Assembly: GCA_021848385.1 (NCBI GenBank)
Contig: JAJZUQ010000013.1
Span: 1 to 57,692 of the forward strand
Reading direction: 5' to 3'
DNA from: Deltaproteobacteria bacterium
GTDB taxonomy: Bacteria; Desulfobacterota; Desulfuromonadia; Geobacterales; Geobacteraceae
DNA length: 57,692 nt
Notes under the pieces: generated by a model
The model's input: only the letters and a program-made list of their open reading frames with translations
Databases searched by the model: none
Told to the model about the DNA's origin: nothing
Made by a program: the position numbers and the translations under genes
Shown here: in pieces, positions 15,776 to 24,063 of the stretch
How the letters are laid out: each line of letters opens with the position of its first letter
Numbering within the stretch: position 1 is the stretch's first letter

Positions 15776-16449
15776 GGTTCACGCTCTTCCAGGACATAAC
15801 CGACACCCCGGACCGTGTGTATCAGCTTGGTTTCGAAGGGGTCATCGACTTTCGCGCGCAGGCGCCGCATGTGAACGTCAACCACATTGGTGTCACTCTC
15901 GAATTCCATGTTCCATATCCGCTCGGCGATCCGGACCCTGGTCAGCACCTCACCCGTCCGCCGCATCAGGAGCGAAAGAAGAGCAAATTCCTTGGGGGTG
16001 AGATCGAGCCGCTTCCCGGCACGCTTGGCGGTATGGGCGATGGGATCGATTTCCAGGTCCCCCACCCTGAACAGGTCCCCCTGTTTTGCGGGTCCGTGAC
16101 GAACGATATTTTGCATACGGGCGATGAGCTCGGAAAAGGCAAAGGGTTTCACCAGATAGTCATCCGCACCCAGTTCCAGCCCCTTGACCCGGTCCGGCAC
16201 CGCATCCCGGGCGGTCAGAAAGAGAACAGGGGTCTCCTTTCCCCGTTCGCGGATCTTTTTCAGAACCTGCCACCCGTCCAGGTTGGGAAGCATGACATCG
16301 AGAATAATGAGGTCGAACTCCCTGGTGAGGGCAAGATTGAGCCCATCGTCCCCCTCATGGGCGACCTTGACGCTCATCCCGTTTTCGGAAAGCCCCTGCC
16401 GCAGATAGGTGGCGGTTTTCACATCATCTTCAACGACCAGAATGCGCAT
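15772..16449 (-). CDS. OmpR-family response regulator (CusR-like)
   Basis: This 225-residue regulator has a receiver domain (1 to about 120; acidic pair E7-D8-D9, phospho-acceptor Asp51 in 'LIILDVMLPN', Lys in 'LVKPF') and a C-terminal winged-helix Trans_reg_C domain (about 125-222; 'LTPKEFALLSLLMRRTGEVLTR', 'VVDVHMRRLRAKV', 'VRGVGYVL'). It is the partner of the kinase that overlaps its 3' end. AAGGA lies 8 bases before the ATG. Target genes cannot be read off; the adjacent omcS operon is the natural candidate. An OmpR-type regulator would not by itself activate a sigma-54 promoter, so either a second activator is involved or the sigma-54 call is wrong. Confidence 0.93.
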   Translation of the reverse strand: MRILVVEDDVKTATYLRQGLSENGMSVKVAHEGDDGLNLALTREFDLIILDVMLPNLDGWQVLKKIRERGKETPVLFLTARDAVPDRVKGLELGADDYLVKPFAFSELIARMQNIVRHGPAKQGDLFRVGDLEIDPIAHTAKRAGKRLDLTPKEFALLSLLMRRTGEVLTRVRIAERIWNMEFESDTNVVDVHMRRLRAKVDDPFETKLIHTVRGVGYVLEEREP

Positions 16450-16752
16450 GGCGTAATCCTTAACCCAATTTCATCTATATATCACTATAACAGATTTCCA
16501 GATAACAATCGATGCAAACGCCATGCCTTTACCAGACGCCCTGCATTTTTCCGAAGCAAAAAATGCCCGTCGACCAGACAGGCCTCACGGAGGGCCGGAG
16601 AAACAATGAGAGGTGCTCTGTTAATGAGCTGCTAAACCTTTTCCAGGTTTCCTCGTCGAATTGTCACACAACATTCAGACTGGTGAAACATTCCTGTAGT
16701 CTCTTTCCGGTACTATCTACCATAGACGATATTTTTATAAAAAGGAGACCAC
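16450..16752. other. Divergent intergenic region, regulator / zinc-ribbon gene
   Basis: About 300 bases without a supported gene. It should carry promoters for the minus-strand regulator and the plus-strand small gene. AT-rich segments occur near 16480-16495 and 16725-16742, but I see no convincing -35/-10 pair. Confidence 0.5.
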
Positions 16753-16956
16753 ATGATGAAACTGATACCGGTTGGCGATTACTACCTCTGGTTTTGCGAG
16801 TGGTGCGATTCGCAGAACAGGACACTCTGGGCCCGGATGGATGCCCATCACCTGACCTGCGGCGTCTGCTCCCGGCAAATGGAGGTCAGCAGCCCCTCCC
16901 CTTTCCCGGCGAGTCACGGCGCGACAAAGCAGGTAATGTCAATGCCTGCCCTCTGA
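16753..16956 (+). CDS. Small zinc-ribbon-like protein, 67 aa
   Basis: This 67-residue protein carries two CXXC pairs, 'FCEWCDS' and 'LTCGVCSRQM', about 20 residues apart, the spacing of a minimal zinc ribbon. The remainder is unstructured with a Ser/Pro-rich tail. AAAGGAG lies 6-7 bases before the first of two consecutive ATGs, which supports translation. It stands alone between the regulator gene (divergent) and the GH3 gene (convergent). No family recognised. Proteins of this size and layout are often general zinc-ribbon or DNA/RNA-binding accessory proteins, but I cannot assign a function. Confidence 0.6.
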   Translation: MMKLIPVGDYYLWFCEWCDSQNRTLWARMDAHHLTCGVCSRQMEVSSPSPFPASHGATKQVMSMPAL

Positions 16957-16977
16957 CGGCGAGTTACCGACGGGGTG

Positions 16978-18579
16978 TCAGACCCGATCTTTATGAAAGT
17001 GGGATGAGACGAACGCCGCCAGGCTTCTGATCATCTCCCCCTCGGGGGTCGGGTCGATATGGGGAATCTTGCTCTGCCCCCCCACCTTTCCCCTTACCCG
17101 CCGGGACCAGTCATATATGGCGTCCGGCGGCACCATCATCACTTGCGGTGCGGCCATCCTCCCCTGTTGGCGGAAGGTGGCATAATCGGCATTCTGCTCC
17201 CGCAACATGCCGTCGAGCAGATCGGCCACCGCCGTCACCGGCATGCCACCGGCACAACCTGCCAGGATCCAGAGATGACAGCGGTCGTCGATGGCGGGGC
17301 CGACCATGAATTCGTCGATCTCCACCCCTTTCAGCCGGTTGAGCTGGGCCACCGCCTCCTCCACCTCCCCTTGGGTCACCTTTTCCTCGAACCGGTCGAG
17401 AAACCGGTCCCGGCCGGTGAATTCGATGAAGAGCGGGTCGGTGGCGGTGAAACGGATGGTGTCGCCAATATGGTAGCGCCAGAGACCGGCACAGGTGGTG
17501 AGGATGACCGCATACCGCCGCCCCACCTCCACTTCCTCCAGTGGAATCGCAGCAGCATCGGGTGGTGGAGCACCATTGTCCCCGAGTGATTCCATAGGAA
17601 CAAACTCGAAGAACGCCCCGTAATACGGGGTAAGGCGCATCTGCCGGTCGCCTGCAAGCTGAAAACCCATGAACGCTTCCGAGGAGGGGAGCACTTCGAG
17701 GAAGGAAGGAGGAGTGCTGCCGAACAGGGCATCGAACTCCCGCCGGTAGGGCTTCATGCTCGTGCCGCCGTGTATGATCAGCTCCAGCCGTGGCAGCAGT
17801 TCCTGCAACGGTCGCCTCCCCATTTCGGCGCAGCGCTGCAATAGAAGGAGAATCCAGGGGGGAACACCGGAAATGGCCCGAATGCTCTTGTCGTTCAGGA
17901 TGAGCCGGGCAAGGGTCTCCAGCTTCTCCTCCCAGGGGAGGGCCGACACCTCTGGCCCAGGGGCCACGAACGGCTTCAGGAAGCGGGGGGGATGGCAGAG
18001 GGTTATGGCGCTCATGTCGCCACTGAATACGCCATCGCCATGGTCGGTGAGATTGGTATTCCCCGCCATGTAAAGAATCTTGCCGCGCATCAGGGCACTT
18101 TCCGGATGGGCAGCCAGGTACCCGGCGGTCAGATCCAGGGCAGCCCGCTTGTTGGCGGCGAACATCTCCCGGCTGAAGGGGACGAATTTGGTAGGGGCCG
18201 TGGTGCCGGAGGTCTCGCAGAATAACGGAATCCGGCCGGGCCAGGTGACGTCGTCCAGCAGGAGAGACGGCCTGTCGCGAAAAGGCCGCAGACCGGAGCT
18301 GAAATAGTCGCGCCAGAAATCGGCATAGGTACGGATCGGCACCTGGGAGCGGAATCGCTCGTATCCCTCCCGGAATGGCAGATCCGCCAATCCTGCCAGC
18401 CCGTGATCCCATCCAAAACGGGTGGCCGCACCCTGCCGCAGCAGATCGGCCAGAATCTGCCGCTGACCGGCACGGGGGTCGCGGGCCAGGAAAACCGTGG
18501 TGCGCATGCAGGCGGCAGCTTTCAGGGTCAGGTCCAGGGGAGTCAGGAGCACGTCGCGCATCGTCGTGGAGTCTCCCAT
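16978..18579 (-). CDS. GH3-family acyl-adenylating enzyme
   Basis: This 533-residue protein of the GH3 (auxin-responsive promoter family) branch of the ANL adenylating superfamily shows the ATP-binding loop 'ETSGTTAPTKFVPFS' (about 122-136), the acyl/nucleotide segment 'PYYGAFFEFVP', the motif 'GLWRYHIGDTIRFT', and the C-terminal catalytic-lysine region 'RRVRGKVGGQSKIPHI'. Plant GH3 enzymes join amino acids to carboxylates; bacterial members have unknown acids and acceptors. Its ATG directly abuts the stop of the upstream alpha/beta hydrolase gene, so the two form a two-gene operon. Length matches the bacterial GH3 norm (500-550). Confidence 0.85.
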   Translation of the reverse strand: MGDSTTMRDVLLTPLDLTLKAAACMRTTVFLARDPRAGQRQILADLLRQGAATRFGWDHGLAGLADLPFREGYERFRSQVPIRTYADFWRDYFSSGLRPFRDRPSLLLDDVTWPGRIPLFCETSGTTAPTKFVPFSREMFAANKRAALDLTAGYLAAHPESALMRGKILYMAGNTNLTDHGDGVFSGDMSAITLCHPPRFLKPFVAPGPEVSALPWEEKLETLARLILNDKSIRAISGVPPWILLLLQRCAEMGRRPLQELLPRLELIIHGGTSMKPYRREFDALFGSTPPSFLEVLPSSEAFMGFQLAGDRQMRLTPYYGAFFEFVPMESLGDNGAPPPDAAAIPLEEVEVGRRYAVILTTCAGLWRYHIGDTIRFTATDPLFIEFTGRDRFLDRFEEKVTQGEVEEAVAQLNRLKGVEIDEFMVGPAIDDRCHLWILAGCAGGMPVTAVADLLDGMLREQNADYATFRQQGRMAAPQVMMVPPDAIYDWSRRVRGKVGGQSKIPHIDPTPEGEMIRSLAAFVSSHFHKDRV

Positions 18580-19665
18580 CTAGACCACCGCAAACAGCCG
18601 GGGGGAGAGCAATCTGTCGTACCAGGCTTCGATGAGGGGATTGTAGCAGTGGTGATGGAAAATGAGGGAGGCGTGGGCCACGGCATCATTGCGGGAGGTG
18701 GTGATAACGTTGCGAAAGGTGCCTCGCGGCAGGATCTGTTCCCGGAGAGAACTGTCCCGCAGGGTAGCGAGGGTTGGAGAGCCGGGAGCGAGCAGGTTGT
18801 CCTCAAGCTCCGCGAGCATGGTCAGTGCCGGGCCGGTATAGATGGGAACCTTCTGATCCGGAATGGTAAACTCCTTGAGTGCCAGTACCCGTTCATAGCC
18901 GCCGATGGCGGGAGTCTTGTCGATGACGTCCATGATTTTGCGACGGATGGAGAGGTGGCGGGTGGAGAGCTCGCGGTTTTCGGCCCCGGCCTCGAACAGG
19001 GCCTGGAAACAGCGCCGGGCTCTCTCGATCTGCCGCTCTACCTCGCCGGCGTTGTCTCTGTCAGTCTTAAGGATGCGCTTCAGGTTGCTCTCCAGCATGC
19101 GAACACCGCCGGTTTTCTGCTGCTCGGGCCTGATCAGGTCCGCCGTACAGAGGACCGGGCTGACCATGACAACCCCCTTGACGGCAAGCGCCTCCGCCGG
19201 CAGTGTAGTCCGGAGGAACCCCGCCAGAAGGCCGCACCCGAAGCTGATGCTGAAGATGACCGGCTTCTTGCCGCGCAGGTTGATATCCTCTATCAGATCG
19301 GCCAGTTGGGCATGGAACATCTCGGCCGAAAATCCGTGGCGGGGGTAATTGAGGTAGTAGATGCTGCCGTATTCCCTGAACAGGGGTCGCTGAAATTCCG
19401 CCACCTCTGTAGCATCGGGAACAAAACCGCCGATAACGATGGTGGGAATCTGACCGTTACCCTTCTCCTTGAATATCTGGCAGCGAATGGCATGGAGGCT
19501 TGGCAGTCCCTTGGCAAGCTGAAATTCACGATGGCGATGACGGGGGGTAAAGGGCTTGATGGTCATCTGGCGCATCAGACCGGTGGCGACCGTAGCCACA
19601 TTGGCGAGGACCGGGTTGCTCCGCACGGTTTTCTGCACGAACGGCACGACAGCAGCGTTTATCAT
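18580..19665 (-). CDS. Alpha/beta-hydrolase-like protein paired with GH3 enzyme
   Basis: This 361-residue protein has alpha/beta-hydrolase traits: strand 'IPTIVIGGFVPDATEV', 'YYLNYPRHGFSAEMF', a nucleophile-elbow-like 'FSISFGCGLLAG' in which the first Gly of G-x-S-x-G is Ser, and a late 'HASLIFHHHCYNPLI' that could supply the catalytic His. The ATG at 19665 was chosen because AAGGAG lies 6 bases upstream; an upstream in-frame extension lacks a ribosome site. The stop touches the GH3 start, so the proteins are co-expressed and may act in sequence on the same acyl compound. Substrate unknown; whether the altered elbow remains active is uncertain. Confidence 0.65.
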   Translation of the reverse strand: MINAAVVPFVQKTVRSNPVLANVATVATGLMRQMTIKPFTPRHRHREFQLAKGLPSLHAIRCQIFKEKGNGQIPTIVIGGFVPDATEVAEFQRPLFREYGSIYYLNYPRHGFSAEMFHAQLADLIEDINLRGKKPVIFSISFGCGLLAGFLRTTLPAEALAVKGVVMVSPVLCTADLIRPEQQKTGGVRMLESNLKRILKTDRDNAGEVERQIERARRCFQALFEAGAENRELSTRHLSIRRKIMDVIDKTPAIGGYERVLALKEFTIPDQKVPIYTGPALTMLAELEDNLLAPGSPTLATLRDSSLREQILPRGTFRNVITTSRNDAVAHASLIFHHHCYNPLIEAWYDRLLSPRLFAVV

Positions 19666-19821
19666 GGGCTCTCCTTGCTGTTTTCTTGTACTATGGCAAA
19701 GGAGAGTTACGGCTCTGTGGCGAACGGGCAACTATTCAGTGGCTGGGGCAGAAATCCGGCGGCAAAGGGCAGGGAACCCTGTCCTGGCGGGGATGCCGCG
19801 AAAAAGCCAGGGGGGGAAAAG

Positions 19822-19850
19822 ACGAAAACCCGCAGAGTGCGGGTTTTCGT
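19822..19850 (-). terminator. Terminator downstream of the porin gene
   Basis: A perfect 13-bp inverted repeat, ACGAAAACCCGCA / TGCGGGTTTTCGT, with a 3-base loop, followed on the minus strand by CTTTTCC. It lies about 65 bases after the porin stop. Confidence 0.8.
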
Positions 19851-19914
19851 GGAAGAAAAATCGGGGGACAGCTGCCCCCCCATACAAAGGAGGCCCGTAG
19901 CTGAGCCGTTGGGA

Positions 19915-21204
19915 CTAGAAGATAACCTGGGCCTGCAGACGGTATTCCATGTCATCGGTCGGCACCGTGGAGGACTGGGTATGCCTGCTCGTCACATCTC
20001 CCTGCAGCTTCAGGTTATGTTTATTGAAGTAATAGGAGACGGCTCCCTGCGTTTCAGTGATGATGTTGTTGCTAACGACGCGGTTCGGGTCGAGGTAGTT
20101 GTAGCGTACTGCCAGTTGCAGGTGCTGGGGAATGACAAAGTAACCTGCCTGAGCATAGAAGCCATGGGCACGGAGCTCTTTGCCGGTTGTGTTCCCTTCA
20201 GCCTGACCGACGAAGTATTCAGCATCGACGGACGCCCCCATCCACCGGAAGGCAAGATCAGCCTCGGCCTGCTGGATGGCGAGTGTTTCACTGACACCAT
20301 TCGTTGCAAGGGTTGAGAAGCCTTTACCGAGCCATCCGCCGCTGCTGCGGTAGCCGTCACCGAAGCTCTTTTCCAGGCTTGTCGCAGTCGGCGCAGTCGG
20401 CGTAGTAGTAAGTCTGAGGGTGTTGCGGAAGTAGGCGCCACCGATGGCGATGCGCGGGGTCGGCGTCCGGTCGAAATCACCTTCGGAATAGGCAACCGCG
20501 CCGAAGGGGTTGAAAGCAAGCCGGGCGTTGAAAGCGGGGGTGTTAGTACCGCGCGGGGTGTTCTGACCGGTGCCGTTCCAGAGGCCGACCGAGTACTCGC
20601 CAATCCCCTTGGCGATATTACCATGGAGGTTTAGGCCGATGTCGTAGGAGGGGATGAAGGCGTTCTCGGCAAAGGAGCGATCGACGAATTCATACGCACC
20701 GGAAGAGATGATGATTTGGCGTCCCCACGGGACAATGTCCTGGCCCGCCTCGATCTGGAATTCATCGGCAAGTTTGTAGTTCATAAAGGCTTCCAGGAGC
20801 CTGCCGTCGCTACCGCTCTGACTGTCCTGGTTGGCGGCAAGGTTGTACTGGACCTTGTAGGTAAGGTCCTTGGAGTAGGCATTACCCTTCAACCAGATAT
20901 ACATCCGCTTGATCTCGAACTTGTCAACATCAGGCTTCGTTGAGGCGTCCTTGTCATAGTCGGTCAGCGTAAAGCGCGTCTGGAGCCTTCCCCCCAGGGA
21001 GAGCTTGAACTTCTCGTCCCCACTCTGGAAGGTGAAACCGTCGCCCAGATTGTAATTGATCTTGCTGTCACTGCTTACCGACTTCAGATCCTGATCGGTA
21101 AGAATCCCTTTTTCCTTGAGGGCATCCTCGAGGGTTTTGGCATGTACACTCTGGCTGGCAAGCATACCTGCCAGGAGTCCTGCTACTGCAATCCTTTTCT
21201 TCAC
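19915..21204 (-). CDS. Phosphate-selective porin O/P-type outer-membrane protein
   Basis: This 429-residue protein has a signal peptide (about 1-22, 'VKKRIAVAGLLAGMLASQSVHA'), a short helical N-terminal segment ('TLEDALKEKGILTDQDLK'), then a 16-18-stranded barrel with typical OprP/OprO family pieces ('FKLSLGGRLQTRF', 'FEIKRMYIWLKGNAYSKDL', 'IEAGQDIVPWGRQ') and a terminal Phe ('LQAQVIF'). The GTG at 21204 was chosen because AAGGAGG lies 5 bases upstream; the longer in-frame reading lacks a signal peptide. It follows pstS in the same direction, so it is likely the outer-membrane port for phosphate before capture by PstS. True phosphate selectivity cannot be read from sequence. Confidence 0.85.
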   Translation of the reverse strand: MKKRIAVAGLLAGMLASQSVHAKTLEDALKEKGILTDQDLKSVSSDSKINYNLGDGFTFQSGDEKFKLSLGGRLQTRFTLTDYDKDASTKPDVDKFEIKRMYIWLKGNAYSKDLTYKVQYNLAANQDSQSGSDGRLLEAFMNYKLADEFQIEAGQDIVPWGRQIIISSGAYEFVDRSFAENAFIPSYDIGLNLHGNIAKGIGEYSVGLWNGTGQNTPRGTNTPAFNARLAFNPFGAVAYSEGDFDRTPTPRIAIGGAYFRNTLRLTTTPTAPTATSLEKSFGDGYRSSGGWLGKGFSTLATNGVSETLAIQQAEADLAFRWMGASVDAEYFVGQAEGNTTGKELRAHGFYAQAGYFVIPQHLQLAVRYNYLDPNRVVSNNIITETQGAVSYYFNKHNLKLQGDVTSRHTQSSTVPTDDMEYRLQAQVIF

Positions 21205-21340
21205 GACTTCCTCCTTGTTATGATATTGAACCACATGGGATAGGCAATGATGCGAACGTTCGTGCATTGATGACGCTGTCATGTTCCAGTATTGCCATGG
21301 TACTCTTCGATTGTTGCTGTTATCTCGCTGATTCTGAGTT

Positions 21341-21382
21341 CGGCAGTTGAACGAGGTCCCCGGGGACCTCGTTCAACTGCCG
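21341..21382 (-). repeat. 42-bp perfect palindrome between pstS and porin genes
   Basis: The left arm CGGCAGTTGAACGAGGTCCCC (21341-21361) is directly followed by its exact reverse complement (21362-21382), with no spacer. It starts 8 bases past the pstS stop. As RNA it is an approximately 19-bp hairpin with a 4-base loop and no T-run, which resembles intercistronic mRNA-stabilising or processing hairpins more than a full terminator. Confidence 0.85.
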
Positions 21383-21390
21383 TTTCCAGG

Positions 21391-22422
21391 CTAATACTTG
21401 ATGGTCTTGATGGTTTTGGACACCATCTTCTTTACGTTTTCCGGCAGCGGCGCATAGAGGAGGGCACTGGCCATCTTCTGCCCTTTTGCCAGCTCCCAGT
21501 TGAGGAATTCTACCAGTTTCTTCCCTTTGACCTTGTCATTCTGTTGTTGGTAGACCAGGAGCCAGGTGAAGCCGGCGATGGGGTAGGCGTCCTTGCCCGG
21601 CTGGTTCACGAGCGATATCCGGTAGTCGGCCGGCATGTGCTTGGCGGCGCCTGCCGCTGCGGCGCTGGTGGATTTGATGGAGGGCTCGACCCAGTGGCCG
21701 CTCTTGTTCTTGAGGGTGGCGAAGGGGAGCTTGTTTTCAAAGGCGTAGGCAAGTTCCACGTAGCCGATGGAGTAGTTGGTGTTCTTCACCTGGCCGGAGA
21801 CCCCTTCGTTACCCTTGCCGCCAAGACCGACCGGCCACCTGACGGAGGTGCCCTTGCCGACCTTATGCGCCCATTCGGGGCTCACTCCCGAGAGGAAATC
21901 GGTGAAAATGTTGGTGGTGCCGCTCCCGTCGGAACGGTGGACGACGACGATCGGCTCGTTGGGGAGCTTGACGCCGGGGTTGTCGTTGGCAATGCGCGGA
22001 TCGTTCCATTTAGTGATCTTGCTGAGGTATATGTCGGCGACATCTTCGGACGTCAGTTTCAGTCCCGTCTTCACGCCGGGAATGTTGTAGGTCACGACCA
22101 CGGCTCCCATGACGGTCGGGATGTGGATGAGCTTGCCGGGAGCGGCTTTCAGCTGCTCGTCGGAGAGGAAGGCGTCGGAAGCGCCGAAGTCGACGGTCTG
22201 GGCAGTGATCTGCTTGATGCCGCCCCCTGAGCCGATGGCCTGGTAGTTGAATTTCACGCTGTGATCAGCCTTGGCATACTCGCTGAACCATTTGGAGTAG
22301 ATGGGGTAGGGAAAGGTTGCGCCGGCGCCGTTGATGAGGGTTTCGGCCGAGGCCTGCCCCGCTACTGCGGCTGTCGCCATGATGGCCAGGACCAGCAGGT
22401 TTTTACGGACATTCTTGAACAT
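21391..22422 (-). CDS. pstS: Phosphate ABC transporter substrate-binding protein PstS
   Basis: This 343-residue periplasmic protein has a signal peptide ending 'AVAGQASAE'. PstS signatures are 'LINGAGATFPYPIYSKWF', 'NYQAIGSGGGIKQI', 'VDFGASDAFLS', 'VVVVHRSDGSGTTNIFTDFL' and 'YVELAYAFENKLPFA', covering the phosphate-binding serines and the R-S-D-G-S-G-T-T loop. It delivers phosphate to the PstCAB transporter, whose genes are not in this window. The second ATG (22422) was preferred, as GGAG is 8 bases before it and only 2 before the first ATG (22428). Upstream is the EAL gene, 57 bases away; I see no clear Pho box in that gap. Downstream is a large palindrome and a porin gene. Confidence 0.93.
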   Translation of the reverse strand: MFKNVRKNLLVLAIMATAAVAGQASAETLINGAGATFPYPIYSKWFSEYAKADHSVKFNYQAIGSGGGIKQITAQTVDFGASDAFLSDEQLKAAPGKLIHIPTVMGAVVVTYNIPGVKTGLKLTSEDVADIYLSKITKWNDPRIANDNPGVKLPNEPIVVVHRSDGSGTTNIFTDFLSGVSPEWAHKVGKGTSVRWPVGLGGKGNEGVSGQVKNTNYSIGYVELAYAFENKLPFATLKNKSGHWVEPSIKSTSAAAAGAAKHMPADYRISLVNQPGKDAYPIAGFTWLLVYQQQNDKVKGKKLVEFLNWELAKGQKMASALLYAPLPENVKKMVSKTIKTIKY

Positions 22423-22485
22423 GTGCATGTCTCCTTCTGTCGGTTGTTGTAACTCTCCGCGTAAACTACCGGATCATTATTACCG

Positions 22486-23823
22486 TTATGTCACGGTTTT
22501 TTGAAATGTGGGCAAACTCGACCGGTTGCCGGGATGGAAATCAAGCGGCAACGGGTAAGGGGACGGCTTGGCCAGGAAATACCCCTGACCGAAGGCAACT
22601 CCGATGGAGGAAAGATAGTCGAGTTCCTCCTGCCGCTCGATACCCTCGGCGATTACACGGGCACCTATCCGGCTGCAAAAGGTAACAAGCGCCTCCACCA
22701 GAGCCTGGCGGGTGGATGAACGGTGAATATCGTCGACCAGGAAGCGTGCCAGCTTGACGTAGTCCGGCTCCAGCTGGGCCAGCATCTGCAGGCCGGCATA
22801 CCCTGAGCCGAGATCGTCGATGGCGATGGTGTACCCCTGCTCACGGTAATGGGAGAGAACCCGGCGGAACAGGTCGTAATCCTCGATGAGCGTCCGCTCG
22901 GTCAGCTCGAAGGTAACCCGCGACTGTTCTATATTGAGCCGGTCCAGAAGCGCAGCCGTAAAACCCCGCTCGTGGTCGTTTGCCTGCAGGAGCGCGGGGC
23001 AGACGTTGAGAAACAGTTGGCCCGGCACTCCCAGTTCCCGAGCGCCTGTCAGGGCCTTCTTCCGGCAGAGCCTTTCCAGAGGAGCAGTGAGACTGTGCTT
23101 GGTGGCTGCATCAAAGAGGTCCTCCGGCGATGCGAACAGTGACTCCTCTGCCAGGCGGCTGAGGGCTTCGTACCCGTGCACGGCACCGTCTTTCAAAGAG
23201 AAGATAGGTTGAAATACCGGCGTAATCAGACCGCCGGTGATTATTCGTTCCAGAGCCGCCAGTTGGTCCGGCTTTTCCTGAATAGTCGGGGGAAACACGC
23301 TGAAAAGTTCCTGGAACGCCCGAAACAGGGCATTGTCAGGGGTATTGCCGTGACGATCAAGAAGAAACACCCCGTCGATTGTCATGAGACTGGCGGTACT
23401 CGCCATAGCAACTCTACGATGGGGAGCAGCCGCGCCGGGAAAGGCAAAATAGCGTTCCAGTTCCCTTTTGATGGTGGCAATGTCCTGCCGGAAGAGCTCC
23501 TCGCTGTAGGTCCCGGCCGGTACGAGGAGCAGGAAAAATTCACTGTCACCCGCCTGGTACCCTCCTTCGATCTGCCCGGCCAGTTTTTTGCCGATCATCC
23601 TGACGAGCAGGGCAATGGTCCGCACCGTGGTGTCCGGAATCCGGGGAGCTCGTGCAAAACTGATCGCCACGATGCCTGCACACCCCCTTCCCCGGAGGTT
23701 TTCCTTGAAGGTGCGGAACAGATGGCCGCAGTCGGTCAGACACTCTTCAAGACGGGGGATGAGGCGCCCTTGGGTAGGGAGGATGGTGCGGTCTCTCAGG
23801 GAAAGGGATTGTACAAGGCTCAC
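22486..23823 (-). CDS. EAL-domain protein with degenerate N-terminal half (c-di-GMP phosphodiesterase-like)
   Basis: About 445 residues. The N-terminal 180 residues look like a degenerate GGDEF or other sensor domain with no GG[D/E]EF motif. The C-terminal 240 are an EAL domain: 'GYEALSR' (E-A-L), 'FLNVCPALL' (Asn), 'VTFELTER' (Glu), 'IAIDDLGSGYAGL' (Asp-Asp), 'VIAEGIE' and 'GQGYFLAKP'. The usual K-x-D is 'VKLARFL', with Ala in place of the Asp after Lys-Leu, which may lower or alter activity. The GTG at 23823 has AGGAG 5 bases upstream and avoids overlap with the 48-aa gene; longer TTG-initiated readings lack a ribosome site. It ends the partner-switching operon, linking it to c-di-GMP. Confidence 0.82.
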   Translation of the reverse strand: MSLVQSLSLRDRTILPTQGRLIPRLEECLTDCGHLFRTFKENLRGRGCAGIVAISFARAPRIPDTTVRTIALLVRMIGKKLAGQIEGGYQAGDSEFFLLLVPAGTYSEELFRQDIATIKRELERYFAFPGAAAPHRRVAMASTASLMTIDGVFLLDRHGNTPDNALFRAFQELFSVFPPTIQEKPDQLAALERIITGGLITPVFQPIFSLKDGAVHGYEALSRLAEESLFASPEDLFDAATKHSLTAPLERLCRKKALTGARELGVPGQLFLNVCPALLQANDHERGFTAALLDRLNIEQSRVTFELTERTLIEDYDLFRRVLSHYREQGYTIAIDDLGSGYAGLQMLAQLEPDYVKLARFLVDDIHRSSTRQALVEALVTFCSRIGARVIAEGIERQEELDYLSSIGVAFGQGYFLAKPSPYPLPLDFHPGNRSSLPTFQKTVT

Positions 23824-23896
23824 GGGGTCTCCTGGGAAGTCCGTCTCTGCGACGGGAAATGGATGTGGATACGCATCGTCCGCCACGGCAAGGGGT

Positions 23897-24043
23897 TCAG
23901 TCGTCAAGCATACTTGCCAGGTAGGCGCCGAAGTGGACAATGTTGGCCTCCCGGTACGAATCGCGCAGAACCCGCATCTTCTCTATCTGACGGTCAAGTT
24001 CGGAAAAACCGAAAATATCCAGCCTGAAACGTGGAAATCTCAT
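23897..24043 (-). CDS. 48-aa protein in the partner-switching operon
   Basis: A short reading frame from ATG at 24043 to TGA at 23897, preceded by AAGGAGG with ideal spacing (6 bases after GG). The product begins M-R-F-P-R-F-R-L-D-I-F-G-F-S-E-L-D and continues as a probable amphipathic helix rich in charged residues, ending S-M-L-D-D. It sits 20 bases after the STAS gene and about 75 before the EAL gene. No family recognised. Its strong ribosome site and conserved-looking operon position make it a likely real gene; it could be a small partner of the STAS or EAL protein, but that is guesswork. Confidence 0.6.
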   Translation of the reverse strand: MRFPRFRLDIFGFSELDRQIEKMRVLRDSYREANIVHFGAYLASMLDD

Positions 24044-24063
24044 AATTGAACCTCCTTGAGACT

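Noticed and set aside
16512..17030. 172-aa plus-strand frame
   Set aside because: Overlaps the better-supported zinc-ribbon gene in another frame and lacks a ribosome site.
18403..20316. 637-aa open frame on the plus strand
   Set aside because: Runs antisense through three genes and a terminator; no ribosome site, no family.
22429..22485. Pho box before pstS
   Set aside because: No pair of CTGTCAT-like repeats with the correct spacing in this short gap.
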